Below the pieces are notes generated by a model that saw only the letters and a list, made by a program, of their open reading frames with translations, was not told where the DNA came from and did no database searches. Positions 23,040 to 34,888 of a stretch of 64,000 nucleotides of DNA are shown piece after piece. A program made the position numbers and the translations under genes. Origin of the DNA: Aquatica leii (taxonomy: Eukaryota > Arthropoda > Insecta > Coleoptera > Lampyridae); assembly GCA_035610365.1 (NCBI GenBank), contig CM069434.1:30962238-31026237 (forward strand), in the 5' to 3' direction. How positions within the stretch are numbered: position 1 is the first letter of the stretch; each line of letters begins with the position of its first letter.

Positions 23040-25490
23040 GGCAAGAGATCGTAACTCTTCTAGTCGCTGTAGGTGCTTGGCCTATTGTTCGGGAAGTATG
23101 GTGTTAGTGGGATTGACTGGCTTTGTTTCAGGATGTAAGAATCCGGGTGCTTTCAACTTTTTTTCAAAGTTCAGCATAGCAGGGCTGAATCTTGTGGACT
23201 TATGGACAACGAAACTCAAAGCGAAATGTATTTCGGGTAACCATGAATCCCACTTTTGCTGGTTGTCCGAGGTAAATTGCGCTACCGTGATGCCTACTAC
23301 TTTATTTGCTCGCTTGACTGGGTTGTCTTGTGGGGTGTAAGGGGTAGTTAACCTATGTTTTATTCCACATTTGCGTAAGAAACCTTGAAAAACTTGGTTT
23401 ACAGACGGAGTTCCGTTATCAGACAGTACTCTCTTAGACTTGTGACTGCATTAGCAGTCGCTCTACAAATGGATTGGAGTTCGATCCATTTGGTAAATTT
23501 GTCTTAAAACATAAAAATGTAACAATTTTCTTACTTACGGTTTTCTAATGCAGATTCGTTTTTGAGAAGTACATCTCCCCTAGCGGTGGTTAGGTGAATG
23601 ATTTGTGATCCAATCAAGTTTTACATCCTCGTACGTGTTAAGCAGCATTGCAAAATATGCTAGACCAGTAGCTTTTCTGGTCGATCCGATTGACAGTTTT
23701 GGCCACCATTGGTGTCCCGCATGCGGTGGATCGTGGCATTTGGTGATTACCTTTTTCCGATCGTTTGTCGGTACACATAATTTCCAAACGGTGTAGAAAC
23801 CTTCGGTAACGGCAGAAAAAGGGCTCGGCAAACCCTTATAGAGTTTTCCGTCTTTGATCATATATATTGTGGGTAGTCTTTAGAGCTATCGGCGACTTTT
23901 TTTGTAATTTTTGTTATTCAAGGACAGGGTGGCGAAGCGGTGGGTTGTATTCGCAGATTTGCCAAAGCTGTTTTTGTAGGAAGCTCTTTGAACATCCTGG
24001 AAAGTATGTCTGCGACTTGGTTTTGAGCTCCGCTACGGTATTCTATAACAAAATCAAAATGATGCAGTTCCAGTATCTATCTGGCCAAACAAGCCGAAGG
24101 TTTTTCTAAAGTCCGGAGCCACTTTAAACTCCGGTGGTCGCTTATGATTGTAAATTTATATCCTTCTAAATACCCTTTAAACTTTTGGATAGCCCAGGCA
24201 ACAACTAGACATTCCTGTTCTACGGTAAAGTAGTTTGTTTCGGGTAGTGAAAGAACTCCGCCGCTGGTGCTAGTGTCTGTTTGCAACGTGAACGGAATGT
24301 TAAAATCCGGGCAGGCTAAAATAGAAAAAGATGTTAATAAAACCTTTATCTTCTTAAAGGCGTCGGCTTGGAGTGGGCCCCATTCAAAACGTTGGTTTTT
24401 TTTGAGCAACGCCGTAAGGGGTTAAGCCGCCTGAGATGACAGTAGGATGAATTTTTGACACCTAGAGGCTATGCCAAGAATCCTCCTTTCCAAACGTGTA
24501 CTTACGGGACCCGGCATCTCTGTAATTGCATTTACCTTTTCTGGGTCGGGTTTGATTCCTTTTGCGGTTAGCATACGACTTAGGTATTTAGCTTTGGTTT
24601 TGCAGAAACAACATTTTTCCGGCTGTAACTGCAAGCCAAAATGTCAGAGACGTTGGAATACATCCTGGAGATTAGTCAGATCATCTAATTCGAAACCGAT
24701 GACATGGTCTAGTAATCGTTGAAACGTGGCTAGCGCGGAATGGGAGCCGAAGGGCATAACTTTGAATTAAAAAAGTCCTCTGTCGGGCACAGTAAAAGCG
24801 GGAATCGGTCGGCTAGCTGGGTCGAGGGGTATTTGCCAATATCGTTGTTTTAAGTCAAAGGTACTCACGTAGTAGGCTTCTTTTAATTTGTCTATGATTC
24901 CCTGGACGCACAAGAGGGGATAAGCGTCTTTTACCGATAGTTTGTTAACTTGTTGATAGTGCACACAAAAACTGTACTCACTAGAAGATTTCTTCACCAT
25001 CACTATAAGGGAACTCCACGGGCTTTGGGAAGGTTCGACGGTATCATTTTTTAACATGGTGTCGACTTTCGCTTTGATTATGGCTTGCATGGCTGGATTG
25101 CGAAGATAATATCGCTGTTTTACTGGTTCCATATCGGGTTTGAGTTTGATCTTGGGGCAAATGAGGTTCGTCTTTCCTTGAATGTTGTCGAACTGTGCCA
25201 GTTTTTAATCTAATAATTGGTTGAGTTCTTACATAATACTTCGATTGACGTTTTTTGAAAACTCATATTTATGATGATGGTGCCATCGACCATTTGTATT
25301 CGTTTGGGTCTGGTGGAATGTAGTGCTTAGTGGTGTTTAGATAAGAGTGGTATAATCGATGAGTTAACGTACGATTTTGCTGCTCCGGTATCCACTAGTG
25401 CCCATACGGTTTGATTACAGACGGTGGCTTTGACAAACAAGCGAGGGTCGATTACGGAGTTGCGAGTTACTGTCGTCCGTGTTGGTTTCT
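23040..25490 (-). pseudogene. pol of decayed gypsy element
   Basis: Protease: WALVDTGAAKSYVNS (about 25400). RT: FCVHYQQVNKLSVKDAYPL and STFDLKQRYWQIPL (24770-25132), then, after a stop, KVMPFGSHSALATFQRL. The block that should hold the YxDD catalytic motif is absent between this and the LQDVFQRL segment, an internal deletion. RNase H: FTLQTDTSTSGGVL and ISDHRSLKWL (24077-24409). Integrase: CHDPPHAGHQWWPK (about 23730), then, after a damaged core, TPYTPQDNPVKRANKVV (about 23300) with the catalytic Glu replaced by Lys. Several frames and stops. Confidence 0.85.
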
Positions 25491-25599
25491 GAAACTTCTA
25501 ACCAAACAGACTATTCTTTCAAAAGTTCGATCGGTGAGCTTGTATGTGCTTGTTTGTTTAGCGTAGCTATTTAAGATGGTCGTTGAAGCTGACGATCGC

Positions 25600-26560
25600 A
25601 AAGGCAGTCTCGAGACAGTATCTCTGATCTTCCGCATCTAAAACAAAACTTCTTGAATTCTTTCTGCAGTTCCCTCTAAAGTGTCCTGATTAACCGCATC
25701 TCCAGCGAACTTCTTGGCGAGCCGTCGAGGATGCAGTACGTCGGGGTACTGTTAACGGCGGAATATTAGTGGTAGGAGTCGACCTAGAAGATGACGGTTG
25801 GGTTGCTTTTTGTATCGCCGCCATGGGTCGAGGCTCGGAGAAATGCACTTGACGAGGAGGGCGATATGGCAGTCTGTCTTTTATAAGTGCTCCATAGTGA
25901 CCGGCTAGCTTGAGTAGTTCTTCTAGGTTGGAAAAATCTTTTCTTTAGATGTAAAACTTATGTTCTGTCCAAAAATTGTTGTATATCCGTTCCAACTTAT
26001 TTTCAGGAAACATTTGTCCATGTCGCCGCGTTAAAGTTAACATCCCAGTCACGAATTTGAACGCATTTTCTTGAACGGTTTGCGTTTTATTCGGGATGAT
26101 GTCTTCGAGCTGATGTTGGTAGCAGTGGGGTAAAAATTGGCTGTTCATAAAGTTAGTCCAAAACGTGCAATTGTTTCGGTTATTTCGGTACCATAATAAC
26201 ACTCCATCTTTAAAAAGTTCCGGCAACGTCAAAATCAGTTCTTGGTCATTAATTTGTTGTAGTTCTTTCAAACGTTCCAGAAAGGATATATGGTCGCTAC
26301 GGCCATCAAAACGTAAGCCCCACTTTTGTACACAATTGCAAATGTGTGCACCTATTGGAAGGAGGGACGGTTATCGGATTTTTGGTTGAAGGACCGGCTA
26401 AGACTGGTCTTGAATCTCTCGGTGGCGAACGGGTATTCATTTCGGAGACAACTTTTTCTTGTGTAAAGGAAGTGCACCAGACGGGACCGTAACACTTCAA
26501 CGGTGACTTCTGGTTGTAGTTGAAACAGAGTCAGCTGTTGCACGAGGTCGGATTTATTAA
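25600..26560 (-). pseudogene. gag of decayed gypsy element
   Basis: The capsid-like region is read from LPELFKDGVLLWYRNN (about 26210) and QFLPHCYQHQLEDII, a standard retrotransposon gag block, followed by a RRHGQMFPENKLERIY segment. Downstream (25640-25705) are two successive zinc-knuckle remnants: RWRCG..GHFRGNC, where a stop interrupts the knuckle and the first Cys has become Arg, and CFRCGRSEILSRDC, where the His is lost. They lie in shifted frames. The protein would have formed the particle and bound element RNA. Confidence 0.75.
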
Positions 26561-26784
26561 GTCGATAAACCCAACGTCGGCTTCTGCAGTTTTGATTTTT
26601 CTTGCTTTGTCGGTCATGTTTTATGTGCGGTATCTCAGTCTATGAAAAGAAAAAAAATTAATTCTAAAAAAAAACAAGAAATGTACCTCTGGAAAAAAAA
26701 TAAAAATTAATTCTGGCGCTAGTTTTTGGGTCTGGACTGGATAACACCTTTTTTGGCTGCGCTGTAAAATAAGATTAGTAGAGT

Positions 26785-26800
26785 CTCTGTTCGGGCGCCA
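26785..26800 (-). other. Primer-binding site (tRNA-Lys type)
   Basis: TGGCGCCCGAACAGAG on the minus strand directly abuts the LTR. The first 14 nt equal the primer site complementary to the 3' end of a lysine tRNA known from many retroelements. Confidence 0.8.
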
Positions 26801-27098
26801 TGTAACACGCCTCTACGTTTGCGTTTTATATTTTTATTTGGTGGTCGAAATCGGGTAGTCAGCGTGGCCACGATTTACTGATTAACGGTAATCTGGTTTA
26901 ATACATTTATTTGATACACAGGAAAATAAATTATAACTAAAAAAAAAAATATAAACATATTTTACAATATAAATATAAAGTACGCCTCTGAGTCGCTTAG
27001 GTAGTGGCACGGCACCAGAATATAAAATGAACGGTATCAGGTTAATATTTATATACCTTTCCAAGATGGCGGTTAGCGCTACAAGTAAAATCGTCACA
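26801..27098 (-). repeat. 5' LTR of decayed gypsy element
   Basis: On the minus strand it would start TGTGACG (27098) and end GTTACA (26801), giving TG...CA ends with a short inverted similarity. The right end is set directly by the primer-binding site; the left end is inferred. Confidence 0.55.
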
Positions 27099-27408
27099 AT
27101 TTGATATAATTCCGGAGCACAATGTGTGACGGCAGTAAGTATTCGAATAACTGTTTATCGTATTTGGGTTCAAGAAAAACTACCACCCAGTAGTGAAACA
27201 ATTTTATGCGTTAGAATCTCTGGCTATCAAAGGGAAAATTGTACTGCGTAGAATCCTTTTTTTTAGGTGAGTTACCGTAGGATATGTCCCGTTTCCCGGC
27301 GGAGACGTCTAGTGACAATGAATTAAAAATCGGCGTTTGTAGCGTAGCATAACCTCAAACCTACGTTAGCTTTGAATGCATCGGTAAGTACCTTGTTTAT
27401 TAACCATT

Positions 27409-27760
27409 TTTTTGTGATCCCTACAGTTTTAGATCTAGGTTTACTAAAGTAAAGGAAAGGATCGTGTGCAAAGAGATTGTTGGTATCCCTACAATCGAGA
27501 GGCGGTTATTATCCGAAAGGTAAAGAATTCAATGCGCTTTAGTATTACAGTTGTAACGACATTAGTTTATTTATAGTTTGGAGGCTGGTACAGGCAACGG
27601 TATCCTCGACGACTCAACGAATAGAGATTGTTAGTATTCCTACAATCTAAAGGAAGGTCTAGTCAACGGTATCCCGTAAAACTAGCAGAATAATTGTTGG
27701 TATCTCGTACAATTAAGGCGGTAGGTTTAATAAATACAGTTATCGGTATCCCGTAAAACT
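27409..27760. repeat. Cluster of about 22-bp palindromes with GGTATCC core
   Basis: Clear units: 27475-27496, 27626-27647 and 27692-27714 have perfect 6-bp arms (ATTGT/ACAAT type) around a TGGTATCCC-like centre. Looser units occur at 27593, 27661-27683 and 27738-27760 (CGGTATCCCGTAAAACT) and perhaps 27409-27428. Four units in 27593-27714 are spaced about 31-35 bp. No coding potential. Confidence 0.75.
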
Positions 27761-29100
27761 TGGAAAGCACTACAGCGTCTATATACCAGTTTAGCAGGTT
27801 AAGTAATCAAATCAGTCAAATGACAAACTTATTTAGTTTGTAACATATTTTAACTATAAACAAAAGCACTTAATTATCGTTAGCTTCATTTCTTTAGTAA
27901 ACTCCTTGTTTTTTCTAGAATGTTATTTTTTTTAAGTGACAAGATTTCTAATCTACAAAACATTTCTTGTGTTAACATTTTTTTGATTGCAATATTTTTT
28001 ATATTTAAACGAATTTTAAAGGTTGTTGTAGCATATTAGAACTATTGGAGTAATCATTTTATCTTGTATTTTATAACTTAAGTGTTTATTATAAAATGAT
28101 TAAAATAGTTTTTAGTTTAGTTAGTATTGAAACCACCAATCCTTTAACTGCAGTTTTTATATTTGTAAGTTACATCTGCATATTATTTGTTGCAAATTCT
28201 AAAAAAATACTCGCATACTAACATTGTATTTGTTGCCATTAAACGATTTAAGCTTTAACATCAATAGGTTTTCCTTTATTTCCTGGCTCCAAAAACAAAG
28301 TCATTAACATTTTTTAAATTAATTCTACTTCAGATTAATGTATGAAAAAAAAAGTTGTAAGTGATTTGAAGTTAACTAAATTTGCACGTAAATTGTACTT
28401 AATAATATTTTGTGTTTCACCACGAACTGTTTTCTTTAATTTACTTGCCGTATTGTTTTAAACAGCATAATGTTGAAATTAAATGTTTTTTTTTACAATT
28501 TAATATGATTCAAATTAAATTATGATACTGCATTGAAAAAGTAATTGTAGAAACTACACAAATTTAAAATAATCTAATTAATAAGAAACTAAGTTGATGA
28601 TGTTATGTAAGATTGCTATTATTTAGAATAAGTATGTTGTATTAACTGTTCTACAAAAAATGCACAAAAGTAAGAGTTTTGAAAAACTGTTTAATTTAAT
28701 TTATTTAAAAAAAACTTGCCTTGTTTATCAAGTTTTTCGACTATTTGTTCTATTTTTTGTTTTGTATTTATTATTATTAATTGTCACTGACGAAGAGCGT
28801 AGATTGCTTTCAATAAATTGCGAGTTTTTAATTAAATAAATTACATTGTTTTCTGTAAAATAATTTAATTAAGATGAATAAAAACCAAAAACGAAAAACA
28901 AAAAATATTTGTTTGTTTAGGTATATATATATACATGTGCTTCTTATTTACTTTTTACGTTAGTCTACTTTTTCAATCAATTTTCGTATTTGATGAGTAT
29001 TGATTTTAAAATCGTTTATTTTTTTGTATCATAATTTCGGTTATAGGTGTGACGTCAATAATCAGACCTAATAAATTAAAAATTGAAAATTTGACTAAAT
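27761..29100. other. No gene seen
   Basis: AT-rich, no recognised feature. Confidence 0.45.
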
Positions 29101-30240
29101 GTCTTCAACAACAGAATTTTTACTTTCCTATAAGGAAAGTATAGCGATCGCAATTTTATTTCAAAAAATTTTTTTTGCATAATTTCACGTTTCAAGGTCT
29201 CCTGAATCAGAAAAAAGTATTTTTGGCAAAAAAATTTTGGGTATCTGTGCGTGTGTCTGTGTCTGCGTGTGTGTCTGTGTGTAACGATATACCCACGATA
29301 ACTCTCGAACTAAAAGTCCTAGTAATTTGAAATTTGGTATGGAGCTGGCTTTTTAGATTCTCTCGGTCCTATCAAAAGATGGGTCTGATAAAGAAACCGG
29401 AAATAGGTGTATTCGCCATTTCTAACAGTTTTTCTTATATAATTTTTTACATATGTAAAATATTCGAATTATGTTTACAGTTAATTCTTCTTAACAATTT
29501 ATTCAAATAAATTTTTTTTCTAACATTAACGGTTTATTAGTTATTTGATTTATAATTGAAAGTAAATTTCATATATAATCCTAGGTTCAAATCCTGCCTA
29601 CGACAATTTTATTTAGAAAAGAATTCCGTATTTTGAAAAGAAAGAAAGAAATTTTTTTGACTTGTTTATATACGGAGTGCTACATCTTATTTAAATTATC
29701 TTAGGATATACCCACAATAACTCTCGAACCAAAAGTACTAATTACTTGAAGTTTGGTATGGAGCTGACTTTTCATATTCTCTCGATTCTATCAAAAGATG
29801 GGTTTGATAAAAAAACCGAAAATGTATCCGCTATTTTGAACAGTTTTTCTTATATAATTTTATACGTATGTAAATTATTTAAATTATTTTTACAGTTTCT
29901 TATAGAGTTAATTCTTCCTAATAATTTATTCAAATTTTATTTTTTTTCTAACATTAACCGTTTATTAGATATTCGATTTGTTTATAAACGGAATGCTGCA
30001 TCTTATTTAAATTATCTTTGGATGTACCCACGATAATTCTCGAACCAAAAGTCCTAGTAACTTGAAATCTGGTGTAGAGCTGGCTTTTTATATTTTCTCT
30101 GCTTTGTAAAAAGATAGGTTTGATAAAAAACCGAAAGTGGGTGTATCCGCCATTTTATATTTATTTGAATTATTTTTACAGTTTCTTATAGAGATAATTC
30201 TTGCTAATAATTTATTCAAATAAAAATATTTATATATTAA
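29101..30240 (+). repeat. Three direct copies of a dispersed repeat with a tRNA B-box-like motif
   Basis: Copies start near 29286, 29703 and 30018, each with a phrase like ACCCACGATAACTCTCGAAC, then AAAAGTCCTAGTAATTTGAA, then GGTATGGAGCTGGC or a close variant, and all run on to TTAATTCTTC..ATTTATTCAAAT. Copy 1 is preceded by a palindrome (TACTTTCCT, ATA, AGGAAAGTA; about 29129-29149) and a TG-rich run, and ends with GGTTCAAATCC (about 29585). A fourth copy is inverted at 43.62-43.81 kb. Confidence 0.8.
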
Positions 30241-30841
30241 GTAAAAATAAATTTACTTAAAATAATACGTAGAATTTGTTAATAACAAATATAACAAGAA
30301 TAGCAAAGCTAGATTAAAAAAAACGTACAAGCAAATGTTTGTAAAACGAATGCTGGCCACAATGACATGAAAGCGCTACAGTTTGCGAAATCCTGAAAAA
30401 CCTCTACTGCAATTATGTTCATTAGAAAATAGATGAATTTTTTGATAATAACAAATAAACTTTGGCTGTTGATTTAATATGTTTAGTATGTTCTTTTTGT
30501 TAAAAATTTTTTTTAGTTATTGCGTTAGGCATTTTCTTATCTTTAATATGATATATTCTCATAACAGTCATAGTTTCTATTATAAATATTATGTTTAGTA
30601 TTTAAATGTAAATTATATTTAACGTTTGATTTGTAGCAACTAGACTCAAAATTTTATCATTGCCAGTGTGAATTATGCATGATCCAACCCTTATGTTGAA
30701 TAAATACTCTTGAGACTACCTTTCTGATATCAATTTCCATCATTTGCAATACACTAGTTTTATAATATTTGAGTCAGTTATAAAATAGTAAGCATTAAAA
30801 TATATTGCATTTTTTTAAAATGCATAGGTGTATTAAAACAC

Positions 30842-31008
30842 TTAGGTTCGGTTTACAGAAAGTAAATTAAATCAAGATTAAGTTAATCGCGATTAAAATC
30901 ATAATCCTGATTTCTAATTGATTGTTCACCAAATTTTAACCAATCACGTAACGAATTACCTTTAATTTCAATTACATTTAATTTGTTTTTTGTAAATTGG
31001 CCTTTAGT
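30842..31008. mobile_element. Possible MITE with degenerate inverted ends
   Basis: The left end reads GGTTTACAGAAAGTAAATTA and the right end, on the other strand, CCAATTTACAAAAAACAAAT: similar but imperfect. A perfect 14-bp palindrome, TTAATCGCGATTAA, sits at 30883-30896. About 167 bp, no coding capacity. Target duplication not established. Confidence 0.35.
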
Positions 31009-31618
31009 CTGTGTTAATTATTTTGTTTACATTGCACATTTTTTAAGCATGTTCGTTATTTGTATATTTATTGTTGTTTTTTTACATGTTAAGGAATTGA
31101 AAAATAATTACATTTATATAAAATTACTTTTTTAGAATGATACTAAAAATTATAACATCATTTTTTTAGAAAACTACTATAAATAGCTTTGTTGTCGTTG
31201 TTTAAGAAATGAACATGGTACTAATGTTAAAAAAAATAAAAATTAAAAAAGTACAGTAAAAAAGCTGTCGAAATTATAAAGGCCATTATTGTATTTGCAT
31301 TCTACTAATTAAATTCTTATTTTTGTTGTATTGTAGTTCAAAAACTAAAATATTCCAAACCGCAATATCAAATTAATATAAAAACATTTCTTATAATAAT
31401 ATAAAGTCTGTGCACAAAAGATTTAGAAATAATTCTATATAAATGTATCGGTTTTTTGAGGTTTTCTTTCAGTGTATTTCCAAACAAATCCTTATTTACA
31501 GTTTCAGATATGTACCAATAATATAAGATACGGTACTGAAAGTAAATTTATTCATGAAAGTTAAACCATGGTCAGCGAAACAAGTAGGCCGTTAATAAAA
31601 GGGGAGTAACGAAGCAGG

Positions 31619-31828
31619 ATGAGAACGCCCCAAGAGATAATCGAATTGAAATATCAAAGGCTCTTTGAAAATCTGAACGCATCGTCTACTACAGAGAATA
31701 CTGCAAACGCTGCAATTTTTATATACATACTTTTTGTCTTCACATTAATAGAAACTTTTTACAGCTTTTCAAATTTGTGCAATTACTCCGTCTATAAAAG
31801 ACATATTTTAACCTGCAAGTTTTGTTAA
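31619..31828 (+). CDS. Unrecognised 69-codon frame
   Basis: Opens with ATG and begins with a normal-looking, charged stretch (MRTPQEIIELKYQRLFENL, then a Ser/Thr/Asn segment) with codon use less AT-driven than nearby DNA. It then changes to Phe/Ile/Tyr-rich sequence. The first 40 codons could be a real exon or element fragment that leaves frame near 31700. No family recognised. Confidence 0.2.
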   Translation: MRTPQEIIELKYQRLFENLNASSTTENTANAAIFIYILFVFTLIETFYSFSNLCNYSVYKRHILTCKFC

Positions 31829-34596
31829 ATAAATTTTATATCTACCTAAAAGTAAATTAGATATAATTTAATTTTTTGTTGAGGTTAAAAGTACCGGTAA
31901 TACATATTTTTATAAAAACTCCGCAGTCAGGAATCACTGCACTGCAGTAGAAAATGTTCTTAAACTGGTATTTCTAGGTCGCTTATAATAAAATTTTCTC
32001 TTCAAATTTTCGTACATTTATATTCTGAAAGTTTTTCTAATGCATACCAACTCTGACTACAAAATTTACTGACACCGCAAATATATGTAGTTTAGTAAAT
32101 TTATTTACGTGTAATCTTTAAGTAGACGATAACCTGTCATTAAGTAAATTAAACATAAACATTTTATAACTCAACAATTATTTATTATAGTCAAAAACGT
32201 TTAGTTCTAAAATAAATAAATATAAAATAAAACGTTGACGTGTGATTCTTATATCAATAGGTGGTAAAAATGCTTTTTAGAACGTGTAAGCCAATTTTAA
32301 CTAAATGACCATCAACCTTAATTTATTCAACGATACTATATAAATATTACCACGTTAATAAACGTGATGATTTTTAAAAGTTTTTAGCCTGTTATAATAT
32401 ATAGTGAGACGATAAGCTTCAGAATATTAAAAAGTTTTGCATTTTTACATTTAAATTTGCATATTTTCAATATATTTAAAAATTGAATTTTATCTTTATG
32501 TATTCATATGTTATTTAACTTGTTCAGTTAAAAAAAGAATTCTACTTTAGTTTAAAAATTGTTTAACTAACAATATAAAAATGTACGTTAGCCCCTAACC
32601 CAAAACTTATATGTTACTAGAAGAACACAGCAAAACATATTGTGTGGCGACTTATACAACCAATTTCTGAGAGCAAAAAGAAAGTTACCAGCTGCATTTT
32701 ATATACAAATGTATGCACAAAAGGAGTGACAAGTTGGTTGTCACTGCCGCGTAACGCAAATTTGATCTATTCCTAATTATTTACTTATAATAATAATTAT
32801 GTTTACATTTATTCATTGTGTTAAAATAGTAAATTATGATATAAGCGTAGAAGCAAATCTTTAAATCACGGCGGTTATTATTATTTTGTTATCCGAGTTT
32901 ATACAGTTTAAACTTAATTGTATTAATGGGTCTTATTTATTATAATTAAATGAAAAACTTAATAAATGCAGAACAGAACACAATGTATATGGATGTACGA
33001 GAATGTATAGAAACCTCTATAAGAATCCGTGGGGTTACATGGGGTTGTACGAGGAGATACATAGGAATGTTCTAAGGCATGTATGGATAAATATCTAAAC
33101 GTACATGTAGATACATGCGATAGAAAAAAGTGCGACTAACTTGATAACATCAACCGAAATTATGATTACTGTAAACGATGTTTTTTCTATAAACAGCATG
33201 CAATGTATTTTCTTTTATTTTTAACAAAATTAAAAATAGGTTTGTTTTAGTTTTATACTAATATACACGAATACTAATTCGTAAATTAAAATTGTTAAAA
33301 ATGCAAACTCGAAATAAATTATAGTTAATTTCTTCAAAATCGCATTAAGATTTAGCTTTGTTTGCATCCAAGATTGTTACGTATTTACTAAATGCGTGTA
33401 TTGTAAATTGTTAAAAATGTAAACTCAAAATAAATCCATATCTTATATTTACGGATCAAAGTTTGCTTTTACTAATAAAGATAAGTTATTGAAATATAAT
33501 ATTCAAAGCGCGTCATTGACTGTTTACAGCGCCATCTGCGTTATAATGGATGAATTTATTATTGCTGCTAAATTAAAATCTTGTGTGTCGGTTGCTACTT
33601 TTTAAGTCTAGTTTGCGTTCTATTTTCAATTTTTGACATTAATGACAATGCAGGATAATCGTTAACATATCTCACTGGAAACAGGACCACTCGAAAACTA
33701 CCTAACGTAATTAAGAAAATAAACCCTCAAATGAAAGGAAAAGATTTACATCTTCCCCTAAGCTATTCTATAATTTCGTCAGTTCAATAGTATAAGTATA
33801 GTTTACGGAAGAAGTAGAAAATAATCATTGAAAAATATTGCTTACTTTGTGACCTTTTTTTATGCAAAAAAAATTTTTTTTAAAGATTTTAAAATACCTT
33901 ACATGATGCTGACAACATTCCTCTTATATAAAAACGCTATTTATTTCTAATGATGGTGACATCGTCTAGGCTATGTAACTACCATGAATAACTTTGAACT
34001 CGATTTAAACTAATAGTGCGCGAATTAATTTTTTGAAAATTTACACGCATACATAACAGATGATGTATGGTAACATATCAAAAGAAAAGTGTGACTATTT
34101 TTGCATAAAACGTGTAATAACCTTTTCCGTTGATTATCTGTTAATAGTAATATTAACGTATAATAATGTATCAGAAATGATCGTTAATGACCCTTACGAT
34201 TTTGAACCAATCAATGAAATTCTATTAATGTACGATTTAGTATAGCAACTAATGAAATCGTTAGCAACCACAGATTTAATGATATTGCGCGACTACTAGA
34301 TATAACAACGGGTTACATATACTTTAGTTTCCTTATAACTTCACACGTTCTACTAAGATACAATCAACAGAAAAATTTTAAAACTAACTCGTTTGTTAAT
34401 CGGCGACAAATAATCTCGACAATATTAACGCCGTGAGTGTAGCGAAAAAGTTTTGATTACTAATCGCTATCATAAACAACCTTGTTTGTTAAATAACTAT
34501 TAAAATGTTATTTGCAAATATTTTTTAACTATTATTGAATGCTCTTCTAGGCAAAGTGCATTATCACGACGACAATTTTGAACGTACTGAACTATG

Positions 34597-34720
34597 CTAA
34601 GATAAGAACGTCTTCCGGGTTTGGACCGTGTCAATGTTGTAACCGAAGTTGTAACGGTCCAAACCCGGAAGACGTTCTTATCTTAGTATAGACTCCGTCC
34701 GTGGAAGCCTTCGCTATTAA
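34597..34720 (+). mobile_element. 124-bp foldback derived from a PLE 3' end, with 13-bp target duplication
   Basis: GTACTGAACTATG is duplicated at 34584-34596 and 34721-34733. The insert carries 38-bp arms (34592-34629 and 34654-34691, one mismatch; the left arm includes the last bases of the duplication) around a 24-nt spacer. It then runs into a tail ending GCCTTCGCTATTAA. Arms and tail match the 3' end of the truncated PLE at 12870-13606. No coding capacity. Confidence 0.85.
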
Positions 34721-34798
34721 GTACTGAACTATGGTTTATTGTTTACAAACTTATAATTAATTTGTTTTTTGAATTTAAATCTGATAGAGTCAATTTAT

Positions 34799-34799
34799 G

Positions 34800-34832
<33 letters not shown>

Positions 34833-34833
34833 T
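34799..34833. repeat. (TAA)n microsatellite, tail of LINE relic
   Basis: About 11 tandem TAA units. On the minus strand this lies just 3' of the LINE coding relic and is probably its simple-repeat tail. Confidence 0.8.
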
Positions 34834-34888
34834 ATTTCATGTTAAATAATTTTACAAATCTTACAATCGTCAAGAAAAAAAGGTATAG

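Larger units (their letters stand above)
23040..27098 (-). mobile_element. Decayed Ty3/gypsy element with tRNA-Lys primer site
   Basis: Minus-strand order: LTR (26801-27098), primer site, gag, protease, RT, RNase H, integrase. All are frame-broken. GC content is clearly above the flanks. A matching 3' LTR was not found left of 23040, so the element is truncated or its 3' LTR lost. Confidence 0.82.
30241..34583. other. Long AT-rich stretch; one small inverted-repeat element, no supported gene
   Basis: Contains the MITE-like unit at 30842-31008, an unexplained frame at 31619-31828, and a short local duplication (TTGTTAAAAATG near 33290 and near 33405). Nothing else recognised. The frame at 34060-34245 has no family resemblance. 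Confidence 0.45.

Noticed and set aside
27409..27760. CRISPR or integron-like array from regularly spaced palindromes
   Set aside because: Palindromes vary in arm sequence, spacers are only 9-24 bp and similar to each other, and the context is an animal genome.
29580..29608. A tRNA gene at the B-box-like motif
   Set aside because: No A-box, acceptor stem or anticodon arm can be drawn around GGTTCAAATCC; only the T-arm-like part is present.
33520..33560. AGCGCCATCTGCG segment as a transposon end
   Set aside because: The motif occurs at the ends of some insect elements, but no inverted partner or target duplication was found here.
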